Shown one piece after another: positions 34,221 to 42,942 of a stretch of 64,000 nucleotides of DNA. The stretch is taken from positions 1,364,001-1,428,000 of the forward strand of contig OZ243960.1 of NCBI GenBank assembly GCA_965214435.1, in the 5' to 3' direction. A program made the translations under genes and the position numbers. Origin of the DNA: Rubrobacter_A sp965214435 (GTDB taxonomy: Bacteria > Actinomycetota > Rubrobacteria > Rubrobacterales > Rubrobacteraceae). The notes beneath the pieces were generated by a model that saw nothing but the letters and a program-made list of their open reading frames with translations, did not search any database and had not been told where the DNA came from. Numbering within the stretch: the stretch's first letter is position 1; every line of letters starts with the position of its first letter.

Positions 34221-34385
34221 GTGAGCGAAGAGAAAGATCCAGCGGCGGTGGAGTTGGGTAGACGCAGCGGTAAAAAGGGTGGCAAAGTCCGTGCTGCCAA
34301 GATGACTAAAGAAGAGAGATCTGAGTCTGCTCGTAAAGCTGCGAAAGCACGATGGGATAAGAAGCGCCAGGAAGAGTCCTCTTAG
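34221..34385 (+). CDS. 54-residue lysine-rich basic protein
   Basis: GTG 34221 opens 54 codons ending at TAG 34383-34385. The protein has two parts: GRRSGKKGGKVRAAKM, reminiscent of KGG-type stress-protein motifs, and TKEERSESARKAAKARWDKK, a basic helix often found at the ends of small bacterial proteins. It is strongly cationic and probably binds nucleic acid. Codon use is less GC-biased than the surroundings, and the gene is 5 nt upstream of the two-TM protein gene, so the two form a small acquired unit. Confidence 0.6.
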   Translation: MSEEKDPAAVELGRRSGKKGGKVRAAKMTKEERSESARKAAKARWDKKRQEESS

Positions 34386-34390
34386 TAGTA

Positions 34391-35101
34391 ATGCTTGATC
34401 GTACTCTGGCGTGGATTTCATTGCTACTCAGCATCTTCGGCGCTATTCCTACCCTTTACTTCTTTTTCAATGAGCAAGCGGTGGGGGGACTACTCACTTT
34501 AGGTACTCTAGCCATTGTTGTCTTGGCGGTTTTGACTATACGCTGGCTCTTATCCCAACCGCCTTTCACCTTACTTAATGTTGAAAAGAAATTAGAGTTC
34601 AAAGACAGCGGTGCCCACAAAGCTGTTCATGCTGACACCCGAAAAGTCATGGCAAATCATAAAGGCATAACCGAATTCTGGTTCAAGGATATTGGTCAAT
34701 CAGGCTCATTGGACAACGTTTTCATAAACGGAGAAGCGCCCGATCTGGAAGAACAAAGACCTGGTGGCAGCATGGGAGTAGGCAAACGTTATCCTCATCA
34801 CTTTGAGTGGCGACAACAATTCAAAGCGGCTCTTTCGATGGATATATTCGACGCTTTCCCCGACGAGCGTGAATTCTATACTCATAAAGTAATGGACAAA
34901 ACGAAGCGACTAACAATGACCGTTAGATTTGACCGTGGGAAGCGATTCCGTTCCGCTAGAGTCTTCTTGGGATATGGAGGCGCTTCTTACGAAGAATTAA
35001 AAAAAGCTGATCTCACAAAAACTAATGACGGATGCGAGCTTGAACTTGTAGTGAGAAGACCCAAACTTGGACAAGAGTATCGTCTAGAGTGGGACTGGTA
35101 A
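34391..35101 (+). CDS. Two-TM protein of unknown function, low GC
   Basis: The 236-residue protein begins with two membrane helices (WISLLLSIFGAIPTLYFFF and LGTLAIVVLAVLTIRWLL). A cytoplasmic beta-rich domain of about 180 residues follows, with ITEFWFKDIGQSG, LTMTVRFDRG and a tryptophan-rich end (EYRLEWDW). Codon use is clearly more AT-rich than that of nearly all other genes here, which suggests horizontal acquisition together with the small basic gene just upstream. Membrane-anchored small proteins with a soluble sensor-like domain occur in defence islands, but I recognise no known domain and assign no function. Confidence 0.6.
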   Translation: MLDRTLAWISLLLSIFGAIPTLYFFFNEQAVGGLLTLGTLAIVVLAVLTIRWLLSQPPFTLLNVEKKLEFKDSGAHKAVHADTRKVMANHKGITEFWFKDIGQSGSLDNVFINGEAPDLEEQRPGGSMGVGKRYPHHFEWRQQFKAALSMDIFDAFPDEREFYTHKVMDKTKRLTMTVRFDRGKRFRSARVFLGYGGASYEELKKADLTKTNDGCELELVVRRPKLGQEYRLEWDW

Positions 35102-35105
35102 AACT

Positions 35106-35133
35106 AACTGCCGAGTCGAATAACTCGGCAGTT
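35106..35133 (+). terminator. Rho-independent-like hairpin after two-TM protein gene
   Basis: A perfect 11-bp stem AACTGCCGAGT (35106-35116) / ACTCGGCAGTT (35123-35133) with a 6-nt loop starts 5 nt after the stop codon. It closes the low-GC unit. Confidence 0.75.
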
Positions 35134-35329
35134 GGTGACGCTTCCTAGTTACGCGCTCTCAAATCCTTCTCTCATCTCCGAACTCCTCTCTAGGGTGTTC
35201 ATTGTACTCTGCGATTACTTTTGGTTCAACTTCCCGGCTTTTGGTTCAAGCGGGTGTTTAGGTGCAAGGCCGTTTTCCGAGGATTTTCGCGGAAACGGGT
35301 ATCCGGAACCCGGTAGTAGCCGGGCGTGT

Positions 35330-35704
35330 ATGCTACGGAGGTATGGATGGTCTACGAGGGGAGTCTCTTTGGGAAGAGGTCTGGAAGCCGGGGGTAGGGG
35401 AGAGTACGTCCTGCTCGGGCGGATGGAGGGAGAGGTTCCGGGGTATCTGTCGTACGGCGCCCAGGAGGGCGAGGTTCTGTGCGTGTTCCGGGGTGTGGCG
35501 GAGGCCGAGGCTTTCTACGAGCGGTGGTGGCGGCAGATACCGGGAGAAGGCTGGCGGGCTGAGAGGCTGGATGTCGGGGAGCTACGGGCGGTGCTAGAGA
35601 ACTTCGACCTCGTCTCACTCGACCCGGACCCTGTACCGGGCTCGACGGAGTACCTCCACACCGTCGACGACTTTACCCGCTCCCTGACCTCTCCCAGCGG
35701 GTAG
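35330..35704 (+). CDS. Hypothetical protein (possibly frame-disrupted at its N-terminus)
   Basis: The 3' two-thirds of this frame have good high-GC codon use and an orderly acidic/aromatic protein: YVLLGRMEGEVPGYLSYGAQ, FRGVAEAEAFYERWWRQI, ENFDLVSLDPDPVPGSTEYL. No family is recognised. The 5' end is doubtful. The best ribosome site (GGAGG at about 35336-35340) serves an ATG in a different frame, and a natural-looking beginning (MVYEGSLFGK) is readable in a third frame. A frameshift near 35375-35395 is therefore possible. The ATG at 35330 is simply the first usable start in the coding frame. Confidence 0.5.
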   Translation: MLRRYGWSTRGVSLGRGLEAGGRGEYVLLGRMEGEVPGYLSYGAQEGEVLCVFRGVAEAEAFYERWWRQIPGEGWRAERLDVGELRAVLENFDLVSLDPDPVPGSTEYLHTVDDFTRSLTSPSG

Positions 35705-35862
35705 CCGGCTTTACAACCTGGAACTAGTACTATACTATGCTTGATGGAGGCGTTGATACTTCCTGATCTGTTCTGTAAGGAGTTCTGTGTTTCCTGGTGC
35801 GGGTTGGTATTGCGGGGTCTGGTGTAGAGGGACCTCCCGGATAGTACGGTCGAAAGGTAGAG

Positions 35863-36453
35863 ATGAACTTTAAGAAGCTCACGCTGTTCTTCGCGATCTT
35901 GGCGGTGGTGTTTGCACTGGCGGCTTGTGGTGGCGGCGGAGGGGATACCGGTCAGGAAACCACGGCCGCGCAGGAGGCTTCGGCAAAGACTCAGGAAGAT
36001 ACTCAGGAGCAGGCGGCGGTCCCGCGGGATAAGAACCTGACGCTGTCCATACCGAAGATGGGCCGGGTAAACGGAGCGGTGATCCCGACCGCCAAGGGAA
36101 ACGACGACCAGCAGCTAAAGACTCACGCCGCGATCCACTTGAAGGGCACCGGGTTTCCCTGGGATAAAGAAGCCAACGTCTATATAGCGGGCCATCGCCT
36201 CGGTTACCCGGACACGCAGAGCTTTCTCGCGTTCTACGACCTGGATAAACTACAGGATGGCGACGAGATATATGTCACCGACGCGAACGGCCAGCAGTAT
36301 ACTTACAAGGTCTTTGAAGAGCGCGTCGTAGAGCCGACCGACGTACATGTTACGGAGCCCGTAAAAGGCAAGAACATCCTGAGCCTCCAGTCGTGCACGC
36401 TACCCGATTACACCAAACGTCTGGTCGTCCGCGCCGAACTGGTGGAAATTTAG
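35863..36453 (+). CDS. Class E/D-like sortase with lipoprotein signal
   Basis: The 196-residue protein has a lipobox (FALAAC, Cys22) followed by a glycine run and a Q/T/E-rich linker to about residue 55. A sortase beta-barrel follows with His111 (IAGHRLG), Cys178 (LSLQSCTLPDYTK) and Arg186 or Arg190, in the order expected for class E sortases. Sortases cleave a sorting motif and join proteins to the cell wall. Most are anchored by an N-terminal helix, so lipid anchoring is unusual. The gene is 20 nt before the FGGY kinase, but the two are functionally unrelated. No LPXTG-type substrate gene is in this window. Confidence 0.85.
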   Translation: MNFKKLTLFFAILAVVFALAACGGGGGDTGQETTAAQEASAKTQEDTQEQAAVPRDKNLTLSIPKMGRVNGAVIPTAKGNDDQQLKTHAAIHLKGTGFPWDKEANVYIAGHRLGYPDTQSFLAFYDLDKLQDGDEIYVTDANGQQYTYKVFEERVVEPTDVHVTEPVKGKNILSLQSCTLPDYTKRLVVRAELVEI

Positions 36454-36472
36454 CTATTAGCGGAGGGTATCC

Positions 36473-37942
36473 ATGCTGCTAGGGCTCGATCTCGGGACCG
36501 GCTCCGTAAAAGCCGTGTTGCTGTCGCCGGACGGCGGCGTACTCGGTGAAGGCTCCGCGCCCTGCTCCGTCGACTCGCCGCGACCCGGGTGGGCCGAGTC
36601 CTCCCCCGACGGGTGGTGGCGCGCGGCCGCGGAGGCGGGGCGGGCGGCGGTCGGACGGCGTGGGGGAGAGGTCGAGGCCGTGGGGCTTTCGGGTCAGATG
36701 CACGGCGTCGTTCTCACGGACAGGGACGGTCGCCCACTGCGGCCCGCGGTCCTGTGGGCCGACGCCCGCTCCGTCGGGCAATTACAGGGCTACCGCGAGT
36801 TAGACGCGGACCTCCGGCGACGGCTGGCGAACCCGCCCTCGGTCGGGATGGCCGGACCGAGCCTCCTCTGGCTCCGGGAATATGAGCCCGGAGCTTATGA
36901 CTCCGCCCGCTGGGCATTGCAGCCCAAAGACTGGCTCCGGTTCCGGCTCACCGGCGAGGTGTCCGGCGAACCCTCCGATGCCTCGGCGACACTGTTGTAT
37001 GACCTCCCTTCCGACGGCTGGTCCGGGGAAGTTGCCCAAGCCCTGGGTCTCCGGCCCGACCTGCTGCCGCCGATCGCCGCTTCCGGGGCCGCCGCGGGTA
37101 CACTCTCCAGGGAGGCCGCGGAAGAGCTCGGGATACCGGCGGGCATCCCGGTTGCGGCGGGGGCTGCAGACACGGCGGCCGCGGCTTTAGGAACCGGGTT
37201 ATTACATCCCGGAACCATCCAGCTAACGGTCGGGACGGGAGCCCAGATCCTGACCCCGATGGATACCCCGAACCCCGACCCCGAAGAGCGCACCCACCTC
37301 TATCGCTCCGTGGTAGGCCCGACTATGGACTCCGGACGTTTCTACGCGATGGCCGCGGTCCAGAACGCCGGGCTCGCCCTTGAGTGGGCGCTCGGTATAC
37401 TCGGCGCTACCTGGGAAGATGCTTACGAGGAGGCTTTCGCCGTAGACCCCGGCGCCGGAGGCGTCACTTTCCTGCCGTACCTCAGCGGGGAGCGCACCCC
37501 GCACTTCGACCCCGATGCGAGAGGTGCCTGGACCGGCCTGGGTCTCGGTCACGGCCGCGGTCACCTCCTGCGAGCCGCCCTCGAAGGCGTGGCCTTTTCT
37601 CTGCGGGAGGCGCTCGAAGCTCTGGAAGCCGCCGGAGCTACCGGAGACCGGGAACTGCGCCTCGCCGGTGGCGGCACGGTCCATGCGCCGTGGCGGGAAC
37701 TGCTTTCGGACGTACTCGGCCGTTCCTTGCGGACTCTGCCCCCGGCCGTGGCCGCGAACGCCTCCGCCCGGGGCGCGGCGCTGCTCGGAGGCGTGGCGGC
37801 GGGCGTCTACGGAAGCGTCGAAGATACCCTGACGGTCGCCCCGGAACCGGAGGATACCGTACATCCCGGCGGTAACTCGGAGAACTACGAAGGAGCTTAC
37901 GCCCGCTATTTGGAGATCTACCCGGGGCTTTACCGCCGGTAG
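36473..37942 (+). CDS. xylB: Xylulokinase (FGGY family)
   Basis: The 489-residue protein has the FGGY layout. The first ATPase domain carries GLDLGTGSVKAVLL and the xylulokinase-specific GLSGQMHGVVLTD and AVLWADARS. The second domain carries AGAADTAAAALGTG, LTVGTGAQI and LPYLSGERTPHFD. It phosphorylates D-xylulose at O-5 for entry to the pentose phosphate pathway. GGAGG is 5-8 nt before the ATG. No xylose isomerase or transporter is adjacent, so it may act on xylulose formed from arabitol or xylitol. Confidence 0.85.
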   Translation: MLLGLDLGTGSVKAVLLSPDGGVLGEGSAPCSVDSPRPGWAESSPDGWWRAAAEAGRAAVGRRGGEVEAVGLSGQMHGVVLTDRDGRPLRPAVLWADARSVGQLQGYRELDADLRRRLANPPSVGMAGPSLLWLREYEPGAYDSARWALQPKDWLRFRLTGEVSGEPSDASATLLYDLPSDGWSGEVAQALGLRPDLLPPIAASGAAAGTLSREAAEELGIPAGIPVAAGAADTAAAALGTGLLHPGTIQLTVGTGAQILTPMDTPNPDPEERTHLYRSVVGPTMDSGRFYAMAAVQNAGLALEWALGILGATWEDAYEEAFAVDPGAGGVTFLPYLSGERTPHFDPDARGAWTGLGLGHGRGHLLRAALEGVAFSLREALEALEAAGATGDRELRLAGGGTVHAPWRELLSDVLGRSLRTLPPAVAANASARGAALLGGVAAGVYGSVEDTLTVAPEPEDTVHPGGNSENYEGAYARYLEIYPGLYRR

Positions 37943-37948
37943 CCTGGG

Positions 37949-38824
37949 CTAGATACGGTCCACGAACTCCGCGACGGCCCAGCCTATATCCGCGGGCGAG
38001 TCTTCCTGCAGGAAGTGTAGCCCGGAGACCATTATCTCCTGCTGGTTCGGGAACGCGCGGCAGAACTCGCGTTGGGGTCCGGTCAGGATCGTCCCGGGGT
38101 CTCCGTTTATAAAGAGCTTCGGGACCTCGCTCTCGGAGAGCCACCGCGAGTAGTCTTCCACTATCTCCACGACGTCTTCGGGGACGCCGTCTATGGGTAG
38201 CTCCCGGGGCCAGGCGAGGGTCGGCCGGCGGGACTCCGGGGTCGGGTACGGCCGGCGGTAGACCTCCATCTCCTCTTCGGAGAGGTCCCGCAAGACGCTG
38301 GAGGGCAGGATGCGTTCGACAAAGAGGTTCTTTTCCAGCACCATCTCCTCTCCGGACTCCGAGCGCATCGCCTGGAAGACGTCCGTCGCTCCGTCCGGCC
38401 ACTCATCCCAGGTTACCGGCCGGACGACCGCTTCCATGTACGCTATGCCGCGGACTCTATCCTGGTTGCGGTAAGCCCAGTCAAAGCCGAGCCCCGAGCC
38501 CCAGTCGTGGATGACCAGCGTTACGTTGGAGAGGCCCAGGGCGTCGAACCAGGCGTCGAGGTAGCGCCGGTGGTCCACGAAGCGGTACGAGCCCTCCGGG
38601 TTCTTCTCAGAGTCGCCCATGCCGATCAGATCCGGCGCCAGACACCGGCCCCGCCCCTCGACGTGCGGTATCACGTTGCGCCACAGGTATGAAGACGTCG
38701 GGTTGCCGTGCAGGAATACTACGGGCTCGCCCTCGCCGGTGTCCACGTAGGCCATCTCGGAGTCGAGGACGGCGACCCGGTGCCGCTCGTACGGGTCGTG
38801 CGCGGTATCTGGATTCTCACTCAC
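37949..38824 (-). CDS. dhaA: Haloalkane dehalogenase
   Basis: The 291-residue alpha/beta-hydrolase reads very much like DhaA: FLHGNPTSSYLWRNVIPHV, LAPDLIGMGDSEKN, VIHDWGSGLGF and SGLHFLQEDSP. The catalytic set aligns as nucleophile Asp107, Glu131, His270 and the halide-binding pair Asn41 and Trp108. It hydrolyses carbon-halogen bonds of short haloalkanes. GTG 38824 has AGAGGAG 6 nt upstream; the frame continues open for about 130 codons beyond, but that is not part of the family. The gene is convergent with xylB and stands alone. Confidence 0.92.
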   Translation of the reverse strand: MSENPDTAHDPYERHRVAVLDSEMAYVDTGEGEPVVFLHGNPTSSYLWRNVIPHVEGRGRCLAPDLIGMGDSEKNPEGSYRFVDHRRYLDAWFDALGLSNVTLVIHDWGSGLGFDWAYRNQDRVRGIAYMEAVVRPVTWDEWPDGATDVFQAMRSESGEEMVLEKNLFVERILPSSVLRDLSEEEMEVYRRPYPTPESRRPTLAWPRELPIDGVPEDVVEIVEDYSRWLSESEVPKLFINGDPGTILTGPQREFCRAFPNQQEIMVSGLHFLQEDSPADIGWAVAEFVDRI

Positions 38825-38954
38825 TTTGGCTCCTCTTTCGGACGTTTTGAGACAACTCGCGGTAGAGAGTCCTACCCACACCAGCAAGTTAGCAACCGCC
38901 GCGGTGTGATAGCAACCGCTAAGTAAGCCGCCGCACCTTGATAGACTGACTCTC

Positions 38955-40379
38955 ATGGAAACCGCGTTCATCCGACATGCCGGCCGTGGCGGGTTTACCG
39001 ACCGGGTCCGGCTCCAACTCCGTGAAAAGGTCGACCGGGCGCTCTCTGACCCGGCTACCGGCGCGGCGCGGGTCGAGCGCGTCGAGGTGTCCGCCGGAGG
39101 GGTAGACCTGGTACGGTGGTTGTCGGAGCAGGAGTCGTGGCCGAAGGTGTACTGGGCGGGCCGGGACGACGGCGTCGAGGTGGCAGCCGCCGGTGTTGCG
39201 GACAGGATCCCTCCCAAAGATCCGCGAGATGCCGGGTTGCTACATGACCACCTGTCGGCCGTGCCGGAACTCGCCGCGGGCGACCCCCGAGTCCGCTACT
39301 ACGGCGGTCTGCGCTTCGACCCCGAAACCGAACCGGCCGGAGAGTGGGCGGCTTTCGGTGCCTTCCACTTCGTCCTGCCGCGCTTCGAGCTTCTACTGGA
39401 AGGCGAGGAAACTACCCTGGTCTGCAACCTCCTTTTGCCGCGGGACGCCGGCCGGCGGCGGGAGATACTGGGGCAGATCGACTTTCTAGCGCTGCCTGAA
39501 GAAAGGACCGGTCAAGTAGAGTTACCGCTGCCGGTCTCCAGGAAAGATACCCCGGATTACGAGGGCTGGAAGCGGAACATCGAGTGGTCGCTATCAGCCT
39601 TTGATAACACCTCGCTGGACAAAGTGGTGCTCGCCCGCCGGGCGGAGTTCGGATTTGCTGGAGAGCCGGACCCGGTTACGCTCTTCGATAACCTGAAGGC
39701 GGCGACCCCCGGCTGCTCGCACTTCTACATCGAGCCGGAAGCGGGCACGGCTTTCGTCGGGGCCTCTCCGGAGCGGCTATTCCGGCGCGAGGACCGGGTG
39801 GTCCGGAGCGAGGCCGTAGCCGGGACCCGGCCGCGGAGCCACTCCGCGGCGGCCGACGCCGGGCTGCGGGAAGAGTTGCTCGGCAGCGAGAAAGACCGGG
39901 CCGAGCACGGCTACGTCCGCCGCGGAATCCGGGAGACGCTCGAAGGGCTGTGCGATGAGGTCGAAGTAGACGGGGACACCTCCGAGATGAAGCTCGCCCG
40001 CGGCCGGCACCTGGTATCCAGGGTAAGCGGGGTATTGCGTGAGGGTGTAGGAGACGCGGACCTGCTCCAGGCGCTGCACCCGACACCGGCGGTTGGCGGG
40101 TACCCGAAAGACGAGGCACGGACGGCGATCCGGGAGCTGGAGCCTTTTGACCGGGGTCTTTATGCGGGACCGGTAGGTTGGGTCGGGGGCGCGGGGGCGG
40201 AGTTCGCCGTCGGCATCCGCTCCGGGCTCGTGCGCGGCCGGCGGGTCGCGCTCTTCTCCGGGGCCGGCATCGTCGCCGGGTCCACCTCCGAGGGCGAGTG
40301 GGCGGAGATAGAGCAGAAGATAGGCGACTTTACGGAAGTCTTCGGGCTTGAGCCTGGGACCGGCCACCCCGGCGACTAA
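38955..40379 (+). CDS. menF: Isochorismate synthase
   Basis: The 474-residue protein is a chorismate-binding enzyme. Its C-terminal half has SLDKVVLARRAEF (catalytic Lys), SHFYIEPEAGTAFVGASPE, RSEAVAGTRPR, LHPTPAVGGYP and FDRGLYAGPVGW, with the Glu and Mg-binding residues of the MST family. It converts chorismate to isochorismate, the first step of menaquinone synthesis. It opens the men operon; the menD start lies within its last 32 nt. Confidence 0.92.
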   Translation: METAFIRHAGRGGFTDRVRLQLREKVDRALSDPATGAARVERVEVSAGGVDLVRWLSEQESWPKVYWAGRDDGVEVAAAGVADRIPPKDPRDAGLLHDHLSAVPELAAGDPRVRYYGGLRFDPETEPAGEWAAFGAFHFVLPRFELLLEGEETTLVCNLLLPRDAGRRREILGQIDFLALPEERTGQVELPLPVSRKDTPDYEGWKRNIEWSLSAFDNTSLDKVVLARRAEFGFAGEPDPVTLFDNLKAATPGCSHFYIEPEAGTAFVGASPERLFRREDRVVRSEAVAGTRPRSHSAAADAGLREELLGSEKDRAEHGYVRRGIRETLEGLCDEVEVDGDTSEMKLARGRHLVSRVSGVLREGVGDADLLQALHPTPAVGGYPKDEARTAIRELEPFDRGLYAGPVGWVGGAGAEFAVGIRSGLVRGRRVALFSGAGIVAGSTSEGEWAEIEQKIGDFTEVFGLEPGTGHPGD

Positions 40380-42135
40380 CCGCCTCTGGGCGGACCTCAT
40401 CGTCGAAGAGTTGCTGCGCAGCGGCGTGGGGCTCTTCTGTATCGCTCCCGGCTCCCGCTCGACCCCACTCGTCGCGGCCGTCGCCGCCAACCCTTCGGCC
40501 AAAAGCCTCGTACACTTCGACGAGCGGGGGACGGCTTTCGCCGCGCTCGGATACGCGCGGGCGACGGGACGTCCCGCAGCCTGGATCACCACTTCCGGCA
40601 CCGCGGTCGCCAACGGGCTTCCGGCTGTAGTGGAAGCTTCGGTAGATGCGGTGCCTATGATCCTGCTGACCGCCGACCGCCCACCGGAACTGCGACAGAC
40701 CGGGGCCAATCAGACCATAGATCAGACCGACATCTTCGGCGGCTATACCCGCTGGAAGTTCGACCTTCCCGCCCCAGACCCCGGCATAGACCCCGCGATG
40801 GTCCTCACGACCGTGGACCAGGCCGTATACCGCGCTCGCCGCGCCCCCCGAGGCCCCATCCACCTCAACCTCATGTTCCGCGAACCACTGATACCGGACC
40901 CCGACACGGAGCCGCCGGACCCCGCGGAGACAAACCCGGCACTCGCCTCCTGGCAGACGTCCGGAAAGCCTTACACTCGCTACGCCACCACCAAGCCCGT
41001 CGTCGATGCCGCCGGTATACGGAACCTTTGGGAAGAGCTAAGTCCGGTAAAGCGCGGCCTGCTCGTCGCCGGACGCCTGGAGTCTCGTGCGGAGGGAGCC
41101 GCCGTCTCGCGGCTGGCGGAGGCTCTGGGCTGGCCGCTGCTCCCGGACATCGGCTCCGGTGTCCGGCTGGGCGGCGCGGGCTATAAAGGTACCGTCCACT
41201 ACTACGATGCGCTCCTTTCGAGTGAGGAGTTCGCGGCGGCCCACGAGCCAGAAGCCGTGTTACACGTCGGCGGGCGCAGCCTCTCTAAAAGGTTGGAGCA
41301 ACTCGTAGGCCGGAGCCGTCCGAACCCCTACGCCGTCATCCGAGAGAGCCCGCTCCGCCTCGACCCCAACCACCGGGTCACCCACAATATTGAGTCCGAC
41401 GTAACCGGCTTCTGCGACACTCTCGTAGAAGCCGTCACTGACTGGCCGCCGAAAAATGACCCCGGCTGGACCTCTTCGTGGTGTGAAAGTTCGGAAGCGG
41501 TGGAGCGCAGCATAGAGGACTACTTCGTTGAGACGGAGCAAATCTCCGAGCCGCTCGTCGCCCGGCTCGTTTCCCGGAACATACCCGAGGGACACGGCCT
41601 GTTTCTGGCGAGTAGTATGCCGGTCCGGGACGCGGATACTTACGGGGCGACGGACAGTTCCGGCGGGCCGGTGGCGATGAACCGGGGCGCGAGTGGTATT
41701 GACGGGACGGTGGCTTCGGCTGTAGGATTTGCGCGGGGTCTAGGGGAGGCGGTAACGCTCCTGATCGGGGACCTGGCACTCTTACACGACCTGAACTCGC
41801 TAGCCCTGCTAAAAAACTCTCCGTACCCGATTGTTATAGTAACTTTGAACAACGACGGCGGCGGTATCTTCTCTTTCCTGCCCGTCGCCCAACATCGGGA
41901 CCTCTTCGAGCCGTACTTCAGCACCCCGCAGAACCTCGGCTTCGAGGATGCGGCGGCGATGTTCGGGCTACGCTACGAGAAGCCGGGTACGGCGGCGGAT
42001 TTCCTTGAAACGTACCGCGCGGCCTGCTCGCGAGGTACCTCGACCCTCATAGAAGTTACGACCGACCGTGAAGAGAACCTGGCGCTTCACCGGGAACTAC
42101 AGAACGCGGTGGCCGCCGGTTTAACTTCCCGGTAG
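40348..42135 (+). CDS. menD: SEPHCHC synthase (2-succinyl-5-enolpyruvyl-6-hydroxy-3-cyclohexene-1-carboxylate synthase)
   Basis: The 595-residue thiamine-diphosphate enzyme has the MenD opening NRLWADLIVEELLRSGV, CIAPGSRSTPL, HFDERGTAFAALGYA, TSGTAVANGLPAV and ThDP/Mg-binding ILLTADRPPE. It ends with LNNDGGGIFSFLP. It joins isochorismate and 2-oxoglutarate with loss of CO2. The likely start is TTG 40348, overlapping menF. The stop is 6 nt before menH. Confidence 0.93.
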   Translation: MSLGPATPATNRLWADLIVEELLRSGVGLFCIAPGSRSTPLVAAVAANPSAKSLVHFDERGTAFAALGYARATGRPAAWITTSGTAVANGLPAVVEASVDAVPMILLTADRPPELRQTGANQTIDQTDIFGGYTRWKFDLPAPDPGIDPAMVLTTVDQAVYRARRAPRGPIHLNLMFREPLIPDPDTEPPDPAETNPALASWQTSGKPYTRYATTKPVVDAAGIRNLWEELSPVKRGLLVAGRLESRAEGAAVSRLAEALGWPLLPDIGSGVRLGGAGYKGTVHYYDALLSSEEFAAAHEPEAVLHVGGRSLSKRLEQLVGRSRPNPYAVIRESPLRLDPNHRVTHNIESDVTGFCDTLVEAVTDWPPKNDPGWTSSWCESSEAVERSIEDYFVETEQISEPLVARLVSRNIPEGHGLFLASSMPVRDADTYGATDSSGGPVAMNRGASGIDGTVASAVGFARGLGEAVTLLIGDLALLHDLNSLALLKNSPYPIVIVTLNNDGGGIFSFLPVAQHRDLFEPYFSTPQNLGFEDAAAMFGLRYEKPGTAADFLETYRAACSRGTSTLIEVTTDREENLALHRELQNAVAAGLTSR

Positions 42136-42141
42136 AAGGTT

Positions 42142-42942
42142 GTGAACCCGCTTTCCTACATCACTTCGGGCGACGACCGGAACCCGGCGGTCCTCTTTCT
42201 GCACGGTTTCATGGGTTCGGCGGAGGATTGGTCGGGGGTCGTGGCGGCTCTGGAAGACCGCTTCTATTGCATCGCCGTGGACCTGCCGGGGCATGGCGGT
42301 TCGCTCCGTCTGCCTTACCCAGACTCATACACGATGGACGGCGCTGCAAGAAGACTGCTGGATCTACTCGACGCCGAAGACGTGGACCGCTGCGTTGTCG
42401 CTGGATACTCGATGGGCGGACGGCTCGCGCTGTACCTCGCGCTCCGGCACCCGGAAAGGTGCGCTGGGCTGTTCCTGGAATCCGCATCACCAGGTCTTGA
42501 AACGGAGGCGGAGCAAACAGCCCGCCGCGAGACAGACGACCGGCGGGCGAACCGCCTCGAAACGGAGGACTTCAAGGAATTCCTTGAAGACTGGTTCCGT
42601 CAGCCGATTTTCGTGTCGCTGGCCCGCGACCAGGCGTTGTTGGGACGAACCATAGAGTCTCGGCGGCGGAACGATCCGGCGGAGCTTGCGAAGTCGCTGC
42701 GGGCCATGGGTACCGGCTGTCAACCGTCGTTGTGGGACGAGCTTCCGGGGCTGCGGATACCGGCGCTCGCCGTGGCCGGGGCGATGGACGAGAAGTTCGT
42801 AAAGATCGCGAACAGCATAGCCGCATCGAGTTCTGTAATTCGAGCAACCGTCATCCCCGGAGCGGGGCACAACGTCCATGTCGAGGCTCTGGAGGCGTAT
42901 ATTAGATTGCTAGAGGATTTCTTGAGAGGAGTAGCCGGATGA
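42142..42942 (+). CDS. menH: SHCHC synthase (alpha/beta hydrolase)
   Basis: The 266-residue protein has the alpha/beta-hydrolase signature FLHGFMGSAEDW, the nucleophile elbow VVAGYSMGGRLALYLALRHP and a C-terminal histidine in PGAGHNVHVEALE. This matches MenH, which removes pyruvate from SEPHCHC. It begins at GTG 42142 just after menD and overlaps the menB start by 4 nt (ATGA), so the men genes are translationally coupled. Confidence 0.9.
   Translation: MNPLSYITSGDDRNPAVLFLHGFMGSAEDWSGVVAALEDRFYCIAVDLPGHGGSLRLPYPDSYTMDGAARRLLDLLDAEDVDRCVVAGYSMGGRLALYLALRHPERCAGLFLESASPGLETEAEQTARRETDDRRANRLETEDFKEFLEDWFRQPIFVSLARDQALLGRTIESRRRNDPAELAKSLRAMGTGCQPSLWDELPGLRIPALAVAGAMDEKFVKIANSIAASSSVIRATVIPGAGHNVHVEALEAYIRLLEDFLRGVAG

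Noticed and set aside
36546..37875. Several overlapping frames in and opposite xylB
   Set aside because: All lie within an intact FGGY kinase and have GC-shadow composition.
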